From Cryptomeria japonica (lineage: Eukaryota > Streptophyta > Pinopsida > Cupressales > Cupressaceae), in NCBI RefSeq assembly GCF_030272615.1, contig NC_081410.1, positions 285,881,957-285,945,956 on the forward strand: a stretch of DNA of 64,000 nt, in the 5' to 3' direction. The notes beneath the pieces are model-generated. The model searched no databases. It was given only the letters and a program-made list of their open reading frames with translations, and had not been told where the DNA came from. Within the stretch, counting starts at the first letter, position 1. Every line of letters starts with the position of its first letter. The position numbers and the translations under genes are program-made. This document shows positions 15,001-29,600 of the stretch, piece by piece.

Positions 15001-15775
15001 CAAACATTGATTTTGATACTCCAAAACTAGGTCTTTCCAGGCACAAGCTTCGAAATGAGCTGCTAAGAGAATGATATGCATCAAAATAGAATTTTGATGC
15101 TACAAGCCCTGGAATAGGGACTTGCTTCTTGAAACCTTATTGTGCCTCAAAACATTGATTTTGATGTTCCAAAATCAGGGCTTTCAAGGCACAAGGTCCG
15201 AAATGAGGTTCTAAGAGCACGATGTACATCAAAATTGCGTTTTGATGCTACCGACTCTAGAATTGGGACTTGTGTCTTGAAACCTTGTTGTGCCTCCAAA
15301 CACTAATTTTTATGCTTCAAAAACAAGGGTTTTGAGGCACAACCTCCGAAATCAGGTTCTAAGAACACCATGTTTGTCAAAATCATGTTTTTTCGCTATC
15401 AACTTGAGAATCATTACTTGTTGTGCCTTTAAACATTGATTTTCATGTTTTGAAACTAGAGCTTCCAAGTCATACTCTCTGAAATGAGGTTCTAAGAGCA
15501 CGATGTGCATCAAAATCACATTTTAAAATAGGGTTCTAAGAGCACAATGTGGATCAAAATTGAATTTTGATGCTACTAGCTCTAGAATCGAGGCTTGCAT
15601 CTTGAAACCTTGTTGTGCCTCAAAACACTGATTTTGATAGGGCTTTCGAGGCACAAGCTTCGAAATGAGATTCTAAAAGCACGATGTGTGCCAAAATCAG
15701 ATTTTGATGTTATTGACTCTAGAATCGAGACTTGCATCTTGAAACCTTGTTGTGCCTCTAAACAATCTTGAAACC
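1..15775. repeat. 148-bp satellite array, segment I (7-monomer HOR)
   Basis: Tandem monomers of about 148 bp fill this segment without any gene. Seven monomer types follow each other in the order A-B-C-D-E-F-G. Type A carries 'aatttttatgctccaaaaa' and ends in 'aacaccatgtttgtc'. B carries 'gcctttaaacattg' and 'gatgttttgaaac'. C carries 'cttgaaagcttg' and 'aagattttgaggcataag'. D ends with 'cacaatttctaaaa'. E has 'ggggcttgcatc' and 'gcgcc'. F has 'gctattgactctag' and 'gagcttctaagagaatg'. G has 'gacttgcttcttg' and 'gatgtacatc'. The A-type landmark recurs near 127, 1161, 2194, 3230, 4153, 5190, 6082, 7119, 8061, 9065, 9784, 10818, 11855, 12729, 13620, 14343 and 15363. Most intervals are near 1,034-1,037 bp and the shorter ones reflect lost monomers. 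The array runs off the left edge of the window. Confidence 0.95.
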
Positions 15776-16037
15776 TCACCTTTCTCCTTTCCCTTTTCCG
15801 CATTACCACATCAATAGACCAGATTAGATTGCTTAGATTGCTTGGTCCTCACTAACCCTTCACCTTAGCCAATTTCACCTATTGTTTAGCCACGTTTGGA
15901 TAGCACTGACACCATTTCTTGGACACTACTTGGCGACAAAACTTAGCCAGCAGCATCTTGATAAAACTTCCTACAATATTTAGAGCCTCCCACTTCATAG
16001 AAGATTTATAGATTTGAGAGACAGGAACCAGTACATA
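15776..16037. other. Unidentified non-satellite insert of about 262 bp
   Basis: The sequence here has no likeness to the satellite monomer. Satellite text stops inside an F-type monomer after 'gcctctaaaca'. A stray 12-bp satellite fragment 'atcttgaaacct' follows, then unique pyrimidine-rich DNA ('cacctttctcctttccc'). Satellite resumes at about 16038 inside a G-type monomer ('caaaataagggctttcaagg'). The insert therefore replaced part of the array rather than landing cleanly in it, and I see no target duplication or inverted termini. The minus strand is open for roughly 50 codons but I do not recognise the peptide. It could be filler DNA from break repair or a fragment of a transposon. Confidence 0.7.
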
Positions 16038-19000
16038 CAAAATAAGGGCTTTCAAGGCACAAGCTTCGAAATGAGGTTCTAAGAGCACGATGTACATCAA
16101 AATTTCATTTTGATGCTACCAACTCTGGAATTGGGACTCATGTCTTGAAACATTGTTGAGCCTCCAAACACTAATTTTTATGCCTCAAAAACGAGGATTT
16201 TGAGGCACGAGCTCCGAAATGAGGTTCTAAGAACACTATGTTTGTCAAAATCGTGTTTTGACGCTATCAGCTTGAGAATCAGGACTTGTGTCTTGAAACC
16301 TTGTTGTGCCTTTAAACATTGATTTTGAAGATTTGAAACTGGAGATTTCGAGCCACACGCTCTGAAATGAGGTTCTAAGAGCACGATGTGCATCAAAATC
16401 ATGTTTTGATACTATAGGCTCTAGAATAGGGACTTGCATTTTGAAAGCTTGTTGTGCCTCCAAACACTAATTTTGATGCTTCAAAACCAAAGATTTTGAG
16501 GCGTAAGCTACAAAACAAGGTTCTAAGAGCATGATGTCATCAAAATCAAATTCTAGAATCGAGGCTTGTATCTTGAAACCTTGTTGTGCCTCAAAACACT
16601 AATTTTGATGCTCCAAAACTGGGGCTTTCAAGGCACAAGCATTGAAATGAGGTACTAAGAGCACGACGTGCGCCAAAATCAGACTTTGATGCTATTGACT
16701 TTAGAATTGGGACTTGCATCTTGAAACCTTGATGTGCCTCCAAACATTGATTTTGATGCTCCAAAATTGGGTCTTTCGAGACACAAGCTCTAAAATGAGC
16801 TTCTACGAGAATCATGTGCATCAAAATGCAATTTTGATGCTATAGGCTCCGGAATAGGGACTTGCTTCTTGAAAAATTGTTGTGCCTCAAAACATTGATT
16901 TTGATGTTCCAAAATCATGGCATTCAAGGCACAAGGTCCGAAATGAGGTTCTTAGAGCACGATGTACATCAAAATTGTGTTTTGACGCTACCGACTCTGG
17001 AATTGGGACACGTGTCTTGAAACCTTGTTGTGCCTTTAAATATTCATTTTGATGTTTTGAAACTAGAGCTTTCAATCCACTTGCTTCTTGAAACCTTTTT
17101 GTGCCTCCAAACATCGATTTTGATGCTCCAAAACTAGTGCTTTGAGGAACAATTTCTAAAACAAGGTTCTAAGAGCACAATGTGCATCAAAATTGAATTT
17201 TGATGCTACTGGCTCTAGAATCGAGGCTTGCATCTTGAAACCTTGTCGTGCCTCAAAACATAGATTTTGATGCTCCCAAACTGGGTCTTTCGAGGCACAA
17301 GCTTCAAAATGAGGTTCTAAGAGCATGATGTGCGCCAAAATAAAATTTTGATGCTATTAACTCTAGAATCGGGACTTGCATCTTCAAACCTTGTTGTGCG
17401 TCCAAACATAGATTTTGATGCTCCCAAACTGGGTCTTTCGAGGCAAAAGTTCCATAATGAGCTTCTGAGAGAATGATGTGCGTCAAAATAGAATTTTGAC
17501 AATAGAATCTCCAGAATAGGCACTTACTTCTTGAAACCTTGTTGTGCCTCAAAACATTGATTTTGATGGTCCAAAATGAAGGCTTTCAAGGCCCAAGCTC
17601 CTAAATTAGGTTCTAAGAGCATGATGTACAACAAAATTGTGTTTTGATGCTACAAACTAAAATTGGAACTTATGTCTTGAAACATTGTTGTGCCTCCAAA
17701 CACTAATTTTTATGCTCCGAAAATGAGGCTTTTGAGGCGCAACCTCCGAAATGAGGTTCTAAGAAAACCATGCTTGTCAAAATCATATTTTGACGCTACT
17801 TGCTCTAGTGTCAGGGCTTTCATTTTGAAACCTTGTTGTGCCTCAAAACACTGATTTTGATGCTCTAAAATTGGGGCTTTTGAGGCACAATTTTCGAAAT
17901 GAGGTTCTAAGAGCATGATGTGTGCCAAAATAAGATTTTAATGCTATTAACACTAGAATTGGGACTTGTATCTTGAAACCTTGTTGTGCCTCCAAACATA
18001 GATTTTGATGGTCCAAAACTGGATCTTTCAAGGCACAAGCTCTAAAATGAGCTTCTAAGAGAATGAAGTGCGTCAAAATTTTATTTTGACACTACAGGCT
18101 TCGGAATAGGGACTTGCTTCTTGAAACCTTGTTGTGCCTCAAAACATTGATTTTGATGTTCCAAAATCAGGGCTTTCAAGGCACAATCTCTAAAATGAGG
18201 TTCTAAGAGCACGATGTACATCAAAATTGCGTTTTGACCCTACCGAATCTAGAATTGGGAAAATCTATCTTGAAACATTGTTGTGGCTCCAAACACAAAT
18301 TTTTATGCTCCAAAAATGAGGCTTTTGAGGCACAACCTCCAAAATGAGGTTCTAAGAACACCATGTTTGTCAAAATCATGTTTTGATGCTATTAGCTTGA
18401 GAATCGGGAATTGTGTCTTGAAACCTTCTTGTGCCTTTAAACATTGATTTTGATGTTCTGAAAATGGACCTTTCGATCCACATGCTCCAAAATGAGGTTC
18501 TTAGAGCACAATGTGCATCACTAGCTCTAGAATCGGGGCTTGCATCTTGAAACTTTGTTGTGCCTCAAAACACTGATTTTGATGCTACGAAAATGGAGCT
18601 TTTGAGGCACAATTTCTAAAATAGGGTTCTAAGAGCACAATGATCCAAAGCTGGGGCTTTTGAGGCACAATTTCTAAAATAGGGTTTTTAGAGCACAATG
18701 TGCATCAAAATTGAATTTTAATGCTACTGGCTCTAGAATCGGGGCTTGCATCTTGAGACCTTGTTGTGCCTCAAAACATTGATTTTGATGCTCCAAAACT
18801 GGGGCTTTCGAGGCACAAACTTTGAAATGAGGTTCTAAGAGCACGATGTGCGCCAAAATAAGATTTTGATAGTATTGACTCTAAAATTGGGACTTGTATC
18901 TTGAAAGCCTTTTGTGCCTCGAAACATTGATTTTGATGCTCCAAAACTAGGTCTTTCAGGGCACAAGCTCTGAAATGAGCTTCTAAGAGAATGATGTGCA

Positions 19001-19199
19001 TCAAAATAGAATTTTGATGCTACACACTCCGGAATAGGGACTTGCTTCTTGAAACCTTGTTTTGCCTCAAAACATTGATTTCGATGTTCCAAAACCAAGG
19101 CTTTCAAGGCACAAGCTCCGAAATGAGGTTCTATGAGCATGATGTACATCAAAATTGTGTTTTGATGCTACCGACTCTGGAATTGGGACTTTTATCTTG

Positions 19200-22100
19200 A
19201 AACCTTATTGTGCCTCCAAACACTAATTTTTATGTTCCAAAAACAAGGCTTTTGAGGGACGACCTCCGAAATGCGGTTCTAAAAACACCGTGTTTGTAAA
19301 AAACATATTTTGATGCTATCAGCTTGAGAATTGGGACTTGTGTCTTTAAACCTTGTTGTGCCTTTAAACAATGATTTTGATGTCTTGACACTAGAGCTTT
19401 CAAGCAACACTCTCCGTAATGAGGTTCTAAGAGCACGATGTGCATCAAAATCACGTTTGGACACTATAGGCTCCGGAATAAGGATTTGCATCTTGAAAGC
19501 TTGTTGTGCCTCCAAATATCAATTTTGATGCTTCAAAACCAAAGATTTTGAGGCATAAGCTCCAAAACAAGGTTCTAAGAGCACGATGTGCGTCAAAATC
19601 AAATTTTGACTCTACCGGCTCCAGAATCAAGACTTGCATCTTGAAACCTTGTTGTGCAGAAACATCGATTTTGATGGTCATAAACTAAGTCTTTTGAAGC
19701 ACAATTTCTCAAATAGGGTTCTAGGAGCATAATGTGTATCAGAATTGAATTTTGATACTACTAGCTCTACAATCAGGGCTTGCATCTTGAGACCTTGTTG
19801 TGCCTCAAAACACAAATTTGGATGTGCCAAAACTAGGTCTTTTGAGCCACAAGCTTTGAAATGAGGTTCTAAGAGCACGATGTACGCCAAAATCAGATAT
19901 TGATGCTATTGACTCTAGAATCAAGACTTGCATCTTGAAACCTTGTTGTGCCTCCAAACATTGATTTCAATGCTCCAAAACTTGGTCTTTCGAGGCAAAA
20001 GCTTTGAAATGAGCTTCTAAGAGAATGATGTGCATCAAAATGGAATTTTGACGCTACAGGCTCCAGAATAGGGACTTGCTTCTTGAAACCTTATTGTGCA
20101 TCAAAACATTGATTTTGATGTTCCAAAATCAGGGCTTTCAATGCACAAGCTCTAAAATGAGGTTCTAAGACCACGATGTACATCAATTTTGATGCTCCAA
20201 AACTGGGGCTTTTGAGGTGAAATTTCTAAAAAAGGGTACTAAAACCACAATGTGTGTCAAAATTGAATTTTGATGCTACTGGCTCTAGAATTGTGGCTTG
20301 TATCAAAATTGAATTTTGATGATATTGTGCTTCTTGAAACCTTGTTGTGCCTCAAAACATTGATTTTGATGCTCCAAAACCAAGGCTTTCGAGGTACAAG
20401 CTTCAAAATGAGGTTCTAATAGCACGATGTGCGCCAAAATCAAATTTTGACGCTATTGACTCTACATTCGGGACTTGCATCTTCAAACCTTGTTGTGCTT
20501 CCAAACATTGATTTTGATGCTCCAAAACTAGGTCTTTCAAAACAAAAGCTCTGAAATGAGCTTTTAAGAGAATGATGTGTGTCAAAATGGAATTTTGACA
20601 CTAGAGGCTCCGTAATAGGGACTTGTTTCTTGAAACCTTGTTGTGCCTGAAAACATTGATTTTGATGATCCAAAATTGGAGCTTTTGAGGCACAATTTCT
20701 AAAACAGGGTTCTAAGAGCACAATGTGCATCAAAATTGAATTTTGATGCTTCTGGCTCTAGATTCAGGGCTTGCATCTTGAAACCTTGTTGTGCCTCAAA
20801 ACACTAATTTTGATGTTCTGAAACTAGGGCTTTTGAGGCACAAGCTTCAAAATGAGGCTCTAAGAGCATGATGTGCGCCAAAATCAGATTTTGACACTAT
20901 TGAATCTAGAATCAAGACTTGTATCTTGAAACCTTGTTGTGCCTTGAAACATTGATTTTGATGTTCCAAAACTGGGTCTTTCAAGGCACAAGCTCCGAAA
21001 TGAGCTTCTAAGAGAATGATGTGCATCAAAATGGAATTTTGATGCTATAGTCTCTGGAGTAGGGACTTGATTCTTGAAACCTTGTTGTGCCCCAAAACAT
21101 TGATTTTGATGTTCCCAAATTAGGGCTTTCAAGGCACAAGCTCTGAAATGAGGTTCTACGAGCACGATGTACATCAAAATTGCGTTTTGACGCTACCAAC
21201 TCTTGAATTGGGACTTGTGTCTTGAAACCTTGTTGTGCCTCCAAACACTAATTTTTATGCTCCAAAAATGAAGCTTTTGAGGCATGACCTTCGAAATGAT
21301 GTTCTAAGAACACATGTTTGTCAAAATCATATTTTCACGCTATCAACTTGAGAATCTGGACTTGTGTCTTGAAACCTTGTTGTGCCTTTAAACATTAATT
21401 TTGATGTTTTGAAACTGGAGCTTTCGAGCCACACACTCTGAAACGAGGTTCTAAGAGCACGATGTGCATCAAAATCATGTTTTGACACTACAAACTATGG
21501 AATAGGGACTTGCATCTTGAAAGCTTGTTGTGCCTCCAAACACCAATTTTGATGCTTCAAAATTGAAGATTTTGAGGCATAAGCTCCAAAATAAGGTTCT
21601 AAGAGCACGATGTGCATCAAAATCAAATTTTGATGCTACAGGCTCTAGAATCAGGACTTACATCTTGAAACCTTGATGTGCCTCCAAACATCGATTTTGA
21701 TACTCCAAAACTAGGGCTTTTGAGGCACAATTTCTAAAATAGGGTTCTAAGAGCTAAATGTGCTTCAAAATTGAATTTTGATGCTACTGGCTTTAGAATC
21801 GGGGATTGCATCTTGAAACCTTTTTGTGCCTCAAATCAATGATTTTGATGCTCTAAATCCATGGTTTTCAAGGCACAAGCTTCAAAAAGAGGTTCTAAGA
21901 GTGTGATGTGTGCCAAAATCATATTTTGATGCTATTGACTCTAGAATCGGGACTTGCATCTTGAAACCTTGTTGTGCCTCCAAACATTGATTTTGATGCT
22001 CCAAAACTGGGTCTTTCAATGCACAAGCTCCGAAATGAGCTTCTAGGAGAATGATGTGCCTCAAAATGGAATTTTGATGCTACAACCTCTAGAATAGGGA

Positions 22101-23600
22101 CTTGCTACTTGAAACCTTGTTGTGCCTCAAAACATTGATTTTGATATTCCAAAATCAGGGTCTTCAAGGCACAAGCTCTAAAATGAGGTTCTAAGAGCAT
22201 GATGTCAAAATCATGTTTTGATGCTATCAGCTTGAGAATCGAGACTTGTGTCTTCAAAACTTGTTGTCCCTATAAACATTGATTTTGATGTTTTGAAACT
22301 AGAGCTTTCGAGCCAAATGGTCTGAAATGAGGTTCTAAGAGCATGATGTGCATCAAAATCACATTTTGACACTACAGGCTCAGGAATAGGGACTTGCATC
22401 TTGAAAGCTTCTTGTGCCTCCAAACACCAATTTTGAAGCTTCGAAACCAAAGATTTTGAGGGTTAAGCTCCAAAATGGGGTTCTAAGAGCATGATGTGCA
22501 TCAAAATCAAATTTTGATGCTACCGGCTCTAGAATGAGGACTTACATCTTGAAACCTTGTTGTGCCTCCAAACATCAATTTTGATGCTCCAAAGCTAACC
22601 TTGTTGTGCCTCAAAACACTGATTTTGATGCTCCAAAAATGTGAGGCACAAGCTTTGAAATGACGTTCTAAGGGCACGATGTGTGCCAAATCAAATTTTG
22701 ATGCTATTGACTCTATAATCGGGACTTGCATCTTAAAACCTTATTGCGCCTCCAAACATTGATTTTGATGCTCCAAAATGGGGTCTTTCGAGGCACAAAC
22801 TCTGAAATGAGCTTCTGATAGAATGATGTGCATCAAAATTTCATTTTGATGCTACAGGCTCCAAAATAGGGATTTGCTTCTTCAAAGCTTGTTGTGCCTA
22901 AAAACATTGATTTTGATGTTCCAAAATCAGGGCTTTCAAGGCACAAGCTCCGGAATGAGGTTCTAAGAGCATGATGTACATCAAAAATGGGTTTTGATGC
23001 TACTAACTCTAGAATTGGGACTTGTGTCTTGAAACCTAATTGTGCCTCCAAACAATAATTTTTATGCTCCAAAAACGAGGGTTTTGAGGAACAACCTCCA
23101 AAATTAGGTTCTAAGAACACCATGTTTGTCAAAATCATGTTTTGATGCTATCAGCTTGAGAATTGTTACTTGTTGTGCCTTTAAACATTGATTTTGATGT
23201 TTTGAAACTAGATCTTTTGAGCTACACTCTCTGAAACGAGGTTCTAAGAACACGATGTGCATCAAAATCATGTTTTGAGACTTGAAACATTGTTTTGCAT
23301 CAAAATCAAAATCTTTAAACCTTGTTGTGCCTCAAAACACTGATTTTGATGCTCCAAAATCGGTGCTTTCGAGGCATAAGCTTCAAAATGAGGTTTCTAA
23401 AAGCACGATGTGCACCAAAATAAGATTTTGATGCTATTGACTATAGAATCAGGACTTGCATCTTGAAACCTTGTTGTGCCTCCAAACATTGATTTTGATG
23501 CTCCAAAACTGGGTCTTTCGAGGCACAAGTTCCGAAATGAGCTTCTAAGAGAATGATGTGTGTCAAAATGGAATTTTTACACTACAGGCTCCGGAATAGG
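19200..23600 (+). repeat. Segmental duplication within the satellite, copy 1
   Basis: At least seven private sequence variants occur here in the same order as at 30.0-33.7 kb. They are 'tgtaaaaaacatattttga' (19.29 kb), 'ttgttgtgcagaaacat' (19.65), 'cacaaatttggatg' (19.81), a G/D hybrid with 'gatgatccaaaa' (20.66), 'ggggattgcat' with 'cctcaaatcaatgat' (21.80), 'gaattgttacttgttgt' (23.16), and the rearranged 'tgcatcaaaatcaaaatc' junction (23.3). Boundaries are approximate. Confidence 0.75.
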
Positions 23601-26600
23601 GACTTGCTTCTTGAAACCTTGTTGTGCCTCAAAACATTGATTTTGATGTTCCAAAATCAGGACTTTCAAGGCCCAAGCTCTGAAATAAGGTTCTAAGAGC
23701 ATGATGTACATCAAAATTGTGTTTTGATGCTATCGACTCTAGAATTGGGACTTGTGTCTTGAACCCTTGTTGTGCCTCCGAACACTAATTCTTATGCTCC
23801 AAAAATGAGTGTTTTGAGGCACAACCTCCGAAATGAGGCTCTAAGAAGACCATGTTTTTCAAAATCGTGTTTTGACGCTATCAGCTTGAGAATCAGGACT
23901 TGCATCTTGAAACCTTGTTGTGCCTTTAAACATTGATTTTGATGTTTTGAAACTTGTTATTTCTAGTGACACACTCCGAAATGAGGTTCTAAGAGCACGA
24001 TGTGCATCAAAATCATGTTTTGACACTACAGGCTCCGGAATAGGGACTTGCACCTTGAAACCTTGTTGTGCTTCCAAACACCAATTTTGATGCTTCGAAA
24101 TCAAAGATTTTCAGGCATAATCTCATAAACAAGGTTCTAAGAGCACTATGTGCGTTAAAAGAAAATTTTGGCACTACCAATTCCAGAATCAGGACTTGCA
24201 TCTTGAAACATTGTTGTGCCTCCAAACATCAATTTTGATACTCCAAAGTTGGGTCTTTTGAGGCACAATTTCTAACATAGGGTGCTAAGAGCACAATATG
24301 CATCAAAATTGAATTTTGATGCTACTGGCTTGAGAATTGAGGCTTGCATCTTGAAACCTTGTTGTGCCTCAAAACATTGATTTTTATTCTTTGAAACTAA
24401 GGCTTTTGAGGCACAAGCTTTGAAATGAGGTTCTAAGAGCACAATGTGTGCCAAAATTAGATTTTGACACTATTGACTCTAGAATCCGAACTTGCATCTT
24501 GAAACCTTGTTGTGCCTTCAAACATTGATTTTGATGCTCCAAAATTAGGGCTATCAAGGCATAAGCTTCGAAATGAGGTTCTAAGAGCACGATGTACATC
24601 AAAATTGCATTTTGACGCTACCGACTCTGGAATTGGGACTTATGTCTTGAAACATTGTTTTGCCTCCAAACACTAATTTTTATGCTCCAAAAATGAGGCT
24701 TTTGAAGCACAACCTCCAAAATGAGGTTCTAAAAACACCATCTTTGTCAAAATCATGATTTGATGCTATCAACTTGAGAATTGGGACTTGTGTCTTGAAA
24801 CCTTGTTGTGCCTTTAAACATTGATTTTGATGTTTTGAAATTGGAGCTTACGAGCCACCCGCTCTGAAACGAGGTTCTAAGAGCATGATGTGCATCAAAA
24901 TCACGTTTTGACACTACAGGCTCCGGAATAGGGACTTGCATCTTAAAAGCTTGTTGTTCCTCCAAAGACCAATTTTGATGCTTCAAAAATGAAGATTTTG
25001 AGGCATAAGCTCCAAAAAAATGTTCTAAGAGAATGATGTACGTGAAAATCAAATTCTGACACTACCGTCTCCAAAAGAATGATGTGCGTCAAAATGGAAT
25101 TGTGACACTACAGGCTTTGGAATAGGGACTTGCTTCTTGAAACCTTGTTGTGCCTCAAAACATTGATTTTGATGCTCCAAAACTAGGGCTTTTGAGGCAC
25201 AATTTCTAAAACAGGGTTCTAAGAGCACAATATGCATCAAAATTGAATTTTGATGTTACTGGCTCTAGAATCGGGGCTTGCATCTTGAAACATTATTGTG
25301 CCTCAAAACACTGATTTTGATACTTCGAAATCAGGAATTTTGAGGCACAAGATTCAAAATGAGGTTCTAAGAGCACGATGTACACCAAATTTAGATTTTG
25401 ATGCTATTGACTCTAGAATCGGGACTTGCATCTTGAAACCTTGTTGTGCTTCCAAACATTGGTTTTGATGTGCCAAAAATGGGTCTTTCTAGCCACAAGC
25501 TCTGAAATGAGCTTCTAAGAAAATGATGTGTGTTAAAATGGAATTTTGACGCTACAGGCTCCGGAATAGGGACTTGCGTCTTGAAACCTTGTTGTGCCTC
25601 AAAACATTGATTTTGATGTTCCAAAATCAGAGCTTTCAAGCCACAAGACATTGATTTTGATGTTTTGAAACTGGACCTTTCGAGCCACACGCTCTAAAAT
25701 GAGGCTCTAGAATAGGGACTTGCATCTTGAAAGCTTGTTGTGCCTCCAAATACCAATTTCGATGCTTCAAAACTGAAGATTTTGAGGCATCAATTCCAAA
25801 ACAAGGTTCTAAGAGCACGATGTGCATAAAAATAAAATTTTGGTGCTATCGGCTTTAGAATCAGGACTTGCATCTTGAAACCTTGTTGTGCCTCCAAACA
25901 CTAATTTTTATGCTCCAAAAATGAGGCTTGTGTCTTGTAAGCTTGTTTTGCCTTTAAAGATTGATTTTGATGTTTTGAAACTTGAGCTTTTGACCCACAC
26001 GCTTTGAAACAAGGTTCTAAGAGCATGATGTGCAATAAAATCATGTTTTGACACTATAGGCTGCAGAATAGGGGCTTGCGTCTTGTAAGCATGTTGTGCC
26101 TCCAAACACCAATTTCAATGCTTTGAAACCAAAGATTTTGAGGCATAAGCTCCAAAACAACGTTCTAAGAGTACGATGTGTGTCAAAATCAAATTTGAGG
26201 CTACCTGCTCCAAAATCAGGACATGCATCTTGAATCCTTGTTATGCCTCCAAACATCGATTTTGATTCTCCAAAACTGGGGCTTTTGAGGCACAATTTCT
26301 AAAACAAGGTTCTAAGAGCACAATGTGCATCAAAATTGAATTTTGATGCTACTGGCTCTCGATTCGGGGCTTGCATGTTGAAACCTTGTTGTGCCTCAAA
26401 ACACTGATTTTGATGCTCCCAAACTGGGGCTTTCAAAGTACAAGCTTCAAAATGAGGTTTTAAGAGAAAAATGTGCACCAAAATCAGATTTTGACGCTAT
26501 TGACTCTAGAATTGGGACTTGCATCTTGAAACCTTGTTGTGCCTCCAAACATTGATTTTGATGCTCCAAAACTGGGTCTTTCGAGGCACAAGCTCTGAAA

Positions 26601-29600
26601 TGAGCTTCTATGAAAATGATGTGTGTCAAAATTGAATTTTGAGGCTACAGGCTCTGGAATAGGGACTTGCTTCTTGAAACCTTTTTGTGCCTCAAAACAC
26701 TGATTTTGATGTACCAAAATCAACACTTTCAAGGCACAAGCTTCAAAATGAGGTTCTAACAGCACAATGTACATCAAAATTGCATTTCAACACTACCGAC
26801 TTGAAATTGGGAGTCATGTCTTGAAACCTTGTTGTGCCTCCAAACACTAATTTTTATGCTCCAAAAATGAGGCTTTTGAGGCACGACCTCCGAAATGACG
26901 TTCTAAGAACACCATTTTTGTCAAAATCATGTTTTGACACTATCAGCTTGAGTATCGGGACTTATGTCTTGAAACCTTGTTGTTCCTTTAAACATTGATT
27001 TTGATGTTTTGAAACTGGAGCTTATGAGCCACACGCTCTGAAATGATGTTCTAAGAGCATGATGTGCATCAAAATCACATTTTGACACTATAGGCTCCAG
27101 AATAGCGACTTGCATCTCGAAAGCTTATTGTGCCTCCAAACACTAGTTTTGATGCTTTGAAACCGATGATTTTGAGGCATAAGCTCCAAAACAAGGTTCT
27201 AAGAGCACGATTGTGCGTCAAAATCAAATTTTGATGCTACTAGCTCTAGAATCAGGACTTTCATCTTGAAACCTTGTTGTGCCTCCAAACATTGATTTTG
27301 ATGCTCCAAAATGAGCTTCTAAGAGAATGATGTGCATCAAAATTGAATTTTGACACTACAGGCCCTAGAATAGGGACTTGCTTTTTGATACCTTGTTGTG
27401 CCTCAAAACATTGATTTTGATATTCCAAAATCAGGGCTTTCAAGGCACAAGCTCAAAAACAAGGTTCTAAGAGCATGATGTATGTCAAAATCAATTTTTG
27501 ACGCTATCGGCTGAATAGTCAGGACTTGCATCTTGAAACCTTGTTGTGCCTCCAAACATAAAATTTAATGCTCCAAAACTAGGACATTTGATGCACAATT
27601 TCTAAAATAGGGTTCTAAGAGCACAATGTGCATAAAAATTGAATTTTGATGCTACTGGCTCTAGAATCGTGACTTGCATATTCAAACCTTGTTGTGCCTC
27701 AAAACATTGGTTTTGATGCTCTGAAACTGGGAATTTCGAGGCACAAGCTTCGAAATGAGGTTCTAAGAGCACGATGTGCGCTAAAACTGGGTCTTTCAAG
27801 CCACAATCTCCGAAATGAGCTTCTAAGAGAGTGATGTGCATAAAAATGGAATTTCGACGCTACGGGCTCTAGAATAGGGACTTGCTTCTTGAAACCTTGT
27901 TGTGCCTCAAAACATTAATTTTGATGTTCCAAACTCAGGGCTTTCAACGGACAAGCTCCGAAATGAGGTACTAAGAGCATGATGTACATCAAAATTGTAT
28001 TTTGACGCTACCAACTCTGGAATTGGGACTCGTGTCTTTAAACCTTGTTGTGCCTTTAAACACTAATTTTTATGCTCAAAAAATGAGGCTTTTGAGGCAC
28101 AACCTCCGAACTGACATTCTAAGAACACCATGTTTGTAAAAATTGTGTTTTGATGCCATCAGATTGAGAATCAAGACTTGTGTCTTGAAACCTTGTTGTG
28201 CCTTTAAACAATGATTTTGATGTTTTGAAACTAGAGCTTTCAAGCCACATGCTCTGAAATGAGGTTCTAAGAGCACGCACGATGTGCATCAAAATCATGT
28301 TTTGACACTACAGGCTCCAAAATAGGGACATGCATATTGAAAGCTTGTTGTTACTCCAAACACCAATTTCGATGCTTTGAAACTAAAGATTTTCAAGCAT
28401 AAGTTCCAAAACAAGGTTCTAAGAGCACGATGTGTGTCAAAATCAAATTTTGACTCTATCAGCTCCAGAATCATGACTTGCATCTTGAAACCTTGTTGTG
28501 CCTCCAAACATCGATTTTGATGCTATAGGCTCCAGAATAGGGACCTGCTTCTTGGGACCTTGTTGTGCCTCAAAACATTGATTTTGATGTTTCAAAATCA
28601 GGGCTTTCAAGGCACAAGCTCCGAAATGAGGTTCTAAGAGCACGATGTACATCGAAATTGTGTTTTGACACTGCCGACTTTGAAATTGGGACTCGTGTCT
28701 TCAAACCTTGTTGTGCCTCCAAACACTAATTTTTATGCTAAAAAAATGAGGCTTTTCAGGCATAACCTCCGAAATGAGTTTCTAAGAACACCATGTTTGT
28801 CAAAATCGTGTTTTGACATTGTCAGCTTGAGAATCGGGACTTCTGTCTCGAAACCTTGTTGTGCCTTTAAACATTGATTTTGATGTTTTGAAACTAGAGC
28901 TTTCGAGCCACACACTTTGAAATGAGGTTCTAAGAGCACAATGTGCATCAAACTCATGTTTTGATAGTACAGGCTTTGGAATAGGGACTTGTGTCTTGAA
29001 AGCTTGTTGTACCTCCAAACACCAATTTTGATGCTTTGAAACCGAAGATTTTGAGGCATAAGCTCCAAAACAAGGTTCTGTGAGCACGATGTGCATCAAA
29101 ATCAAATTTTGATGCTACCGGCTCTAGAATCAAGATTTGCATCTTGAAACCTTATTGTGCCTCCAAACATCGATTTTGATGCTCCAAAATAGGGGCTTTC
29201 TAGGCACAATTTCTAAAACAGGGTTCTAAGAGGTCCTAAGAGCACGATGTGCGCCAAAATCAGATTTTGATGCTATTGACTCTAGAATCGGGACTTGCAT
29301 CTTGAAACCTTGTTGTGCTTCCAAACATTGATTTTGATGCTCCAAAACTGGGTCTTTTGAAGCACAAGCTCCGAAATGAGCTTTTAAGAGAATGATCTGT
29401 GTCAAAATGGAATTTTCATGCTACAGGCTCTAGAATAGGGACTTGTTTCTTGAAACCTTTTTGTGCCTCAAAACATTGATTTTGATGATCCAAAACTGGA
29501 GCTTTTGAGGTACAATTTCTAAAACAAGGTTCTAAGAGCACAATGTGCATCAAAATTGAATTTTGATGCTTTTGGGTCTAGAATCAAGGCTTGCATCTTG

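Noticed and set aside
1-15775. CRISPR-like regular spacing of repeats
   Set aside because: The whole unit is conserved with no unique spacers, the unit is 148 bp, and the context is plant-like. It is a satellite.
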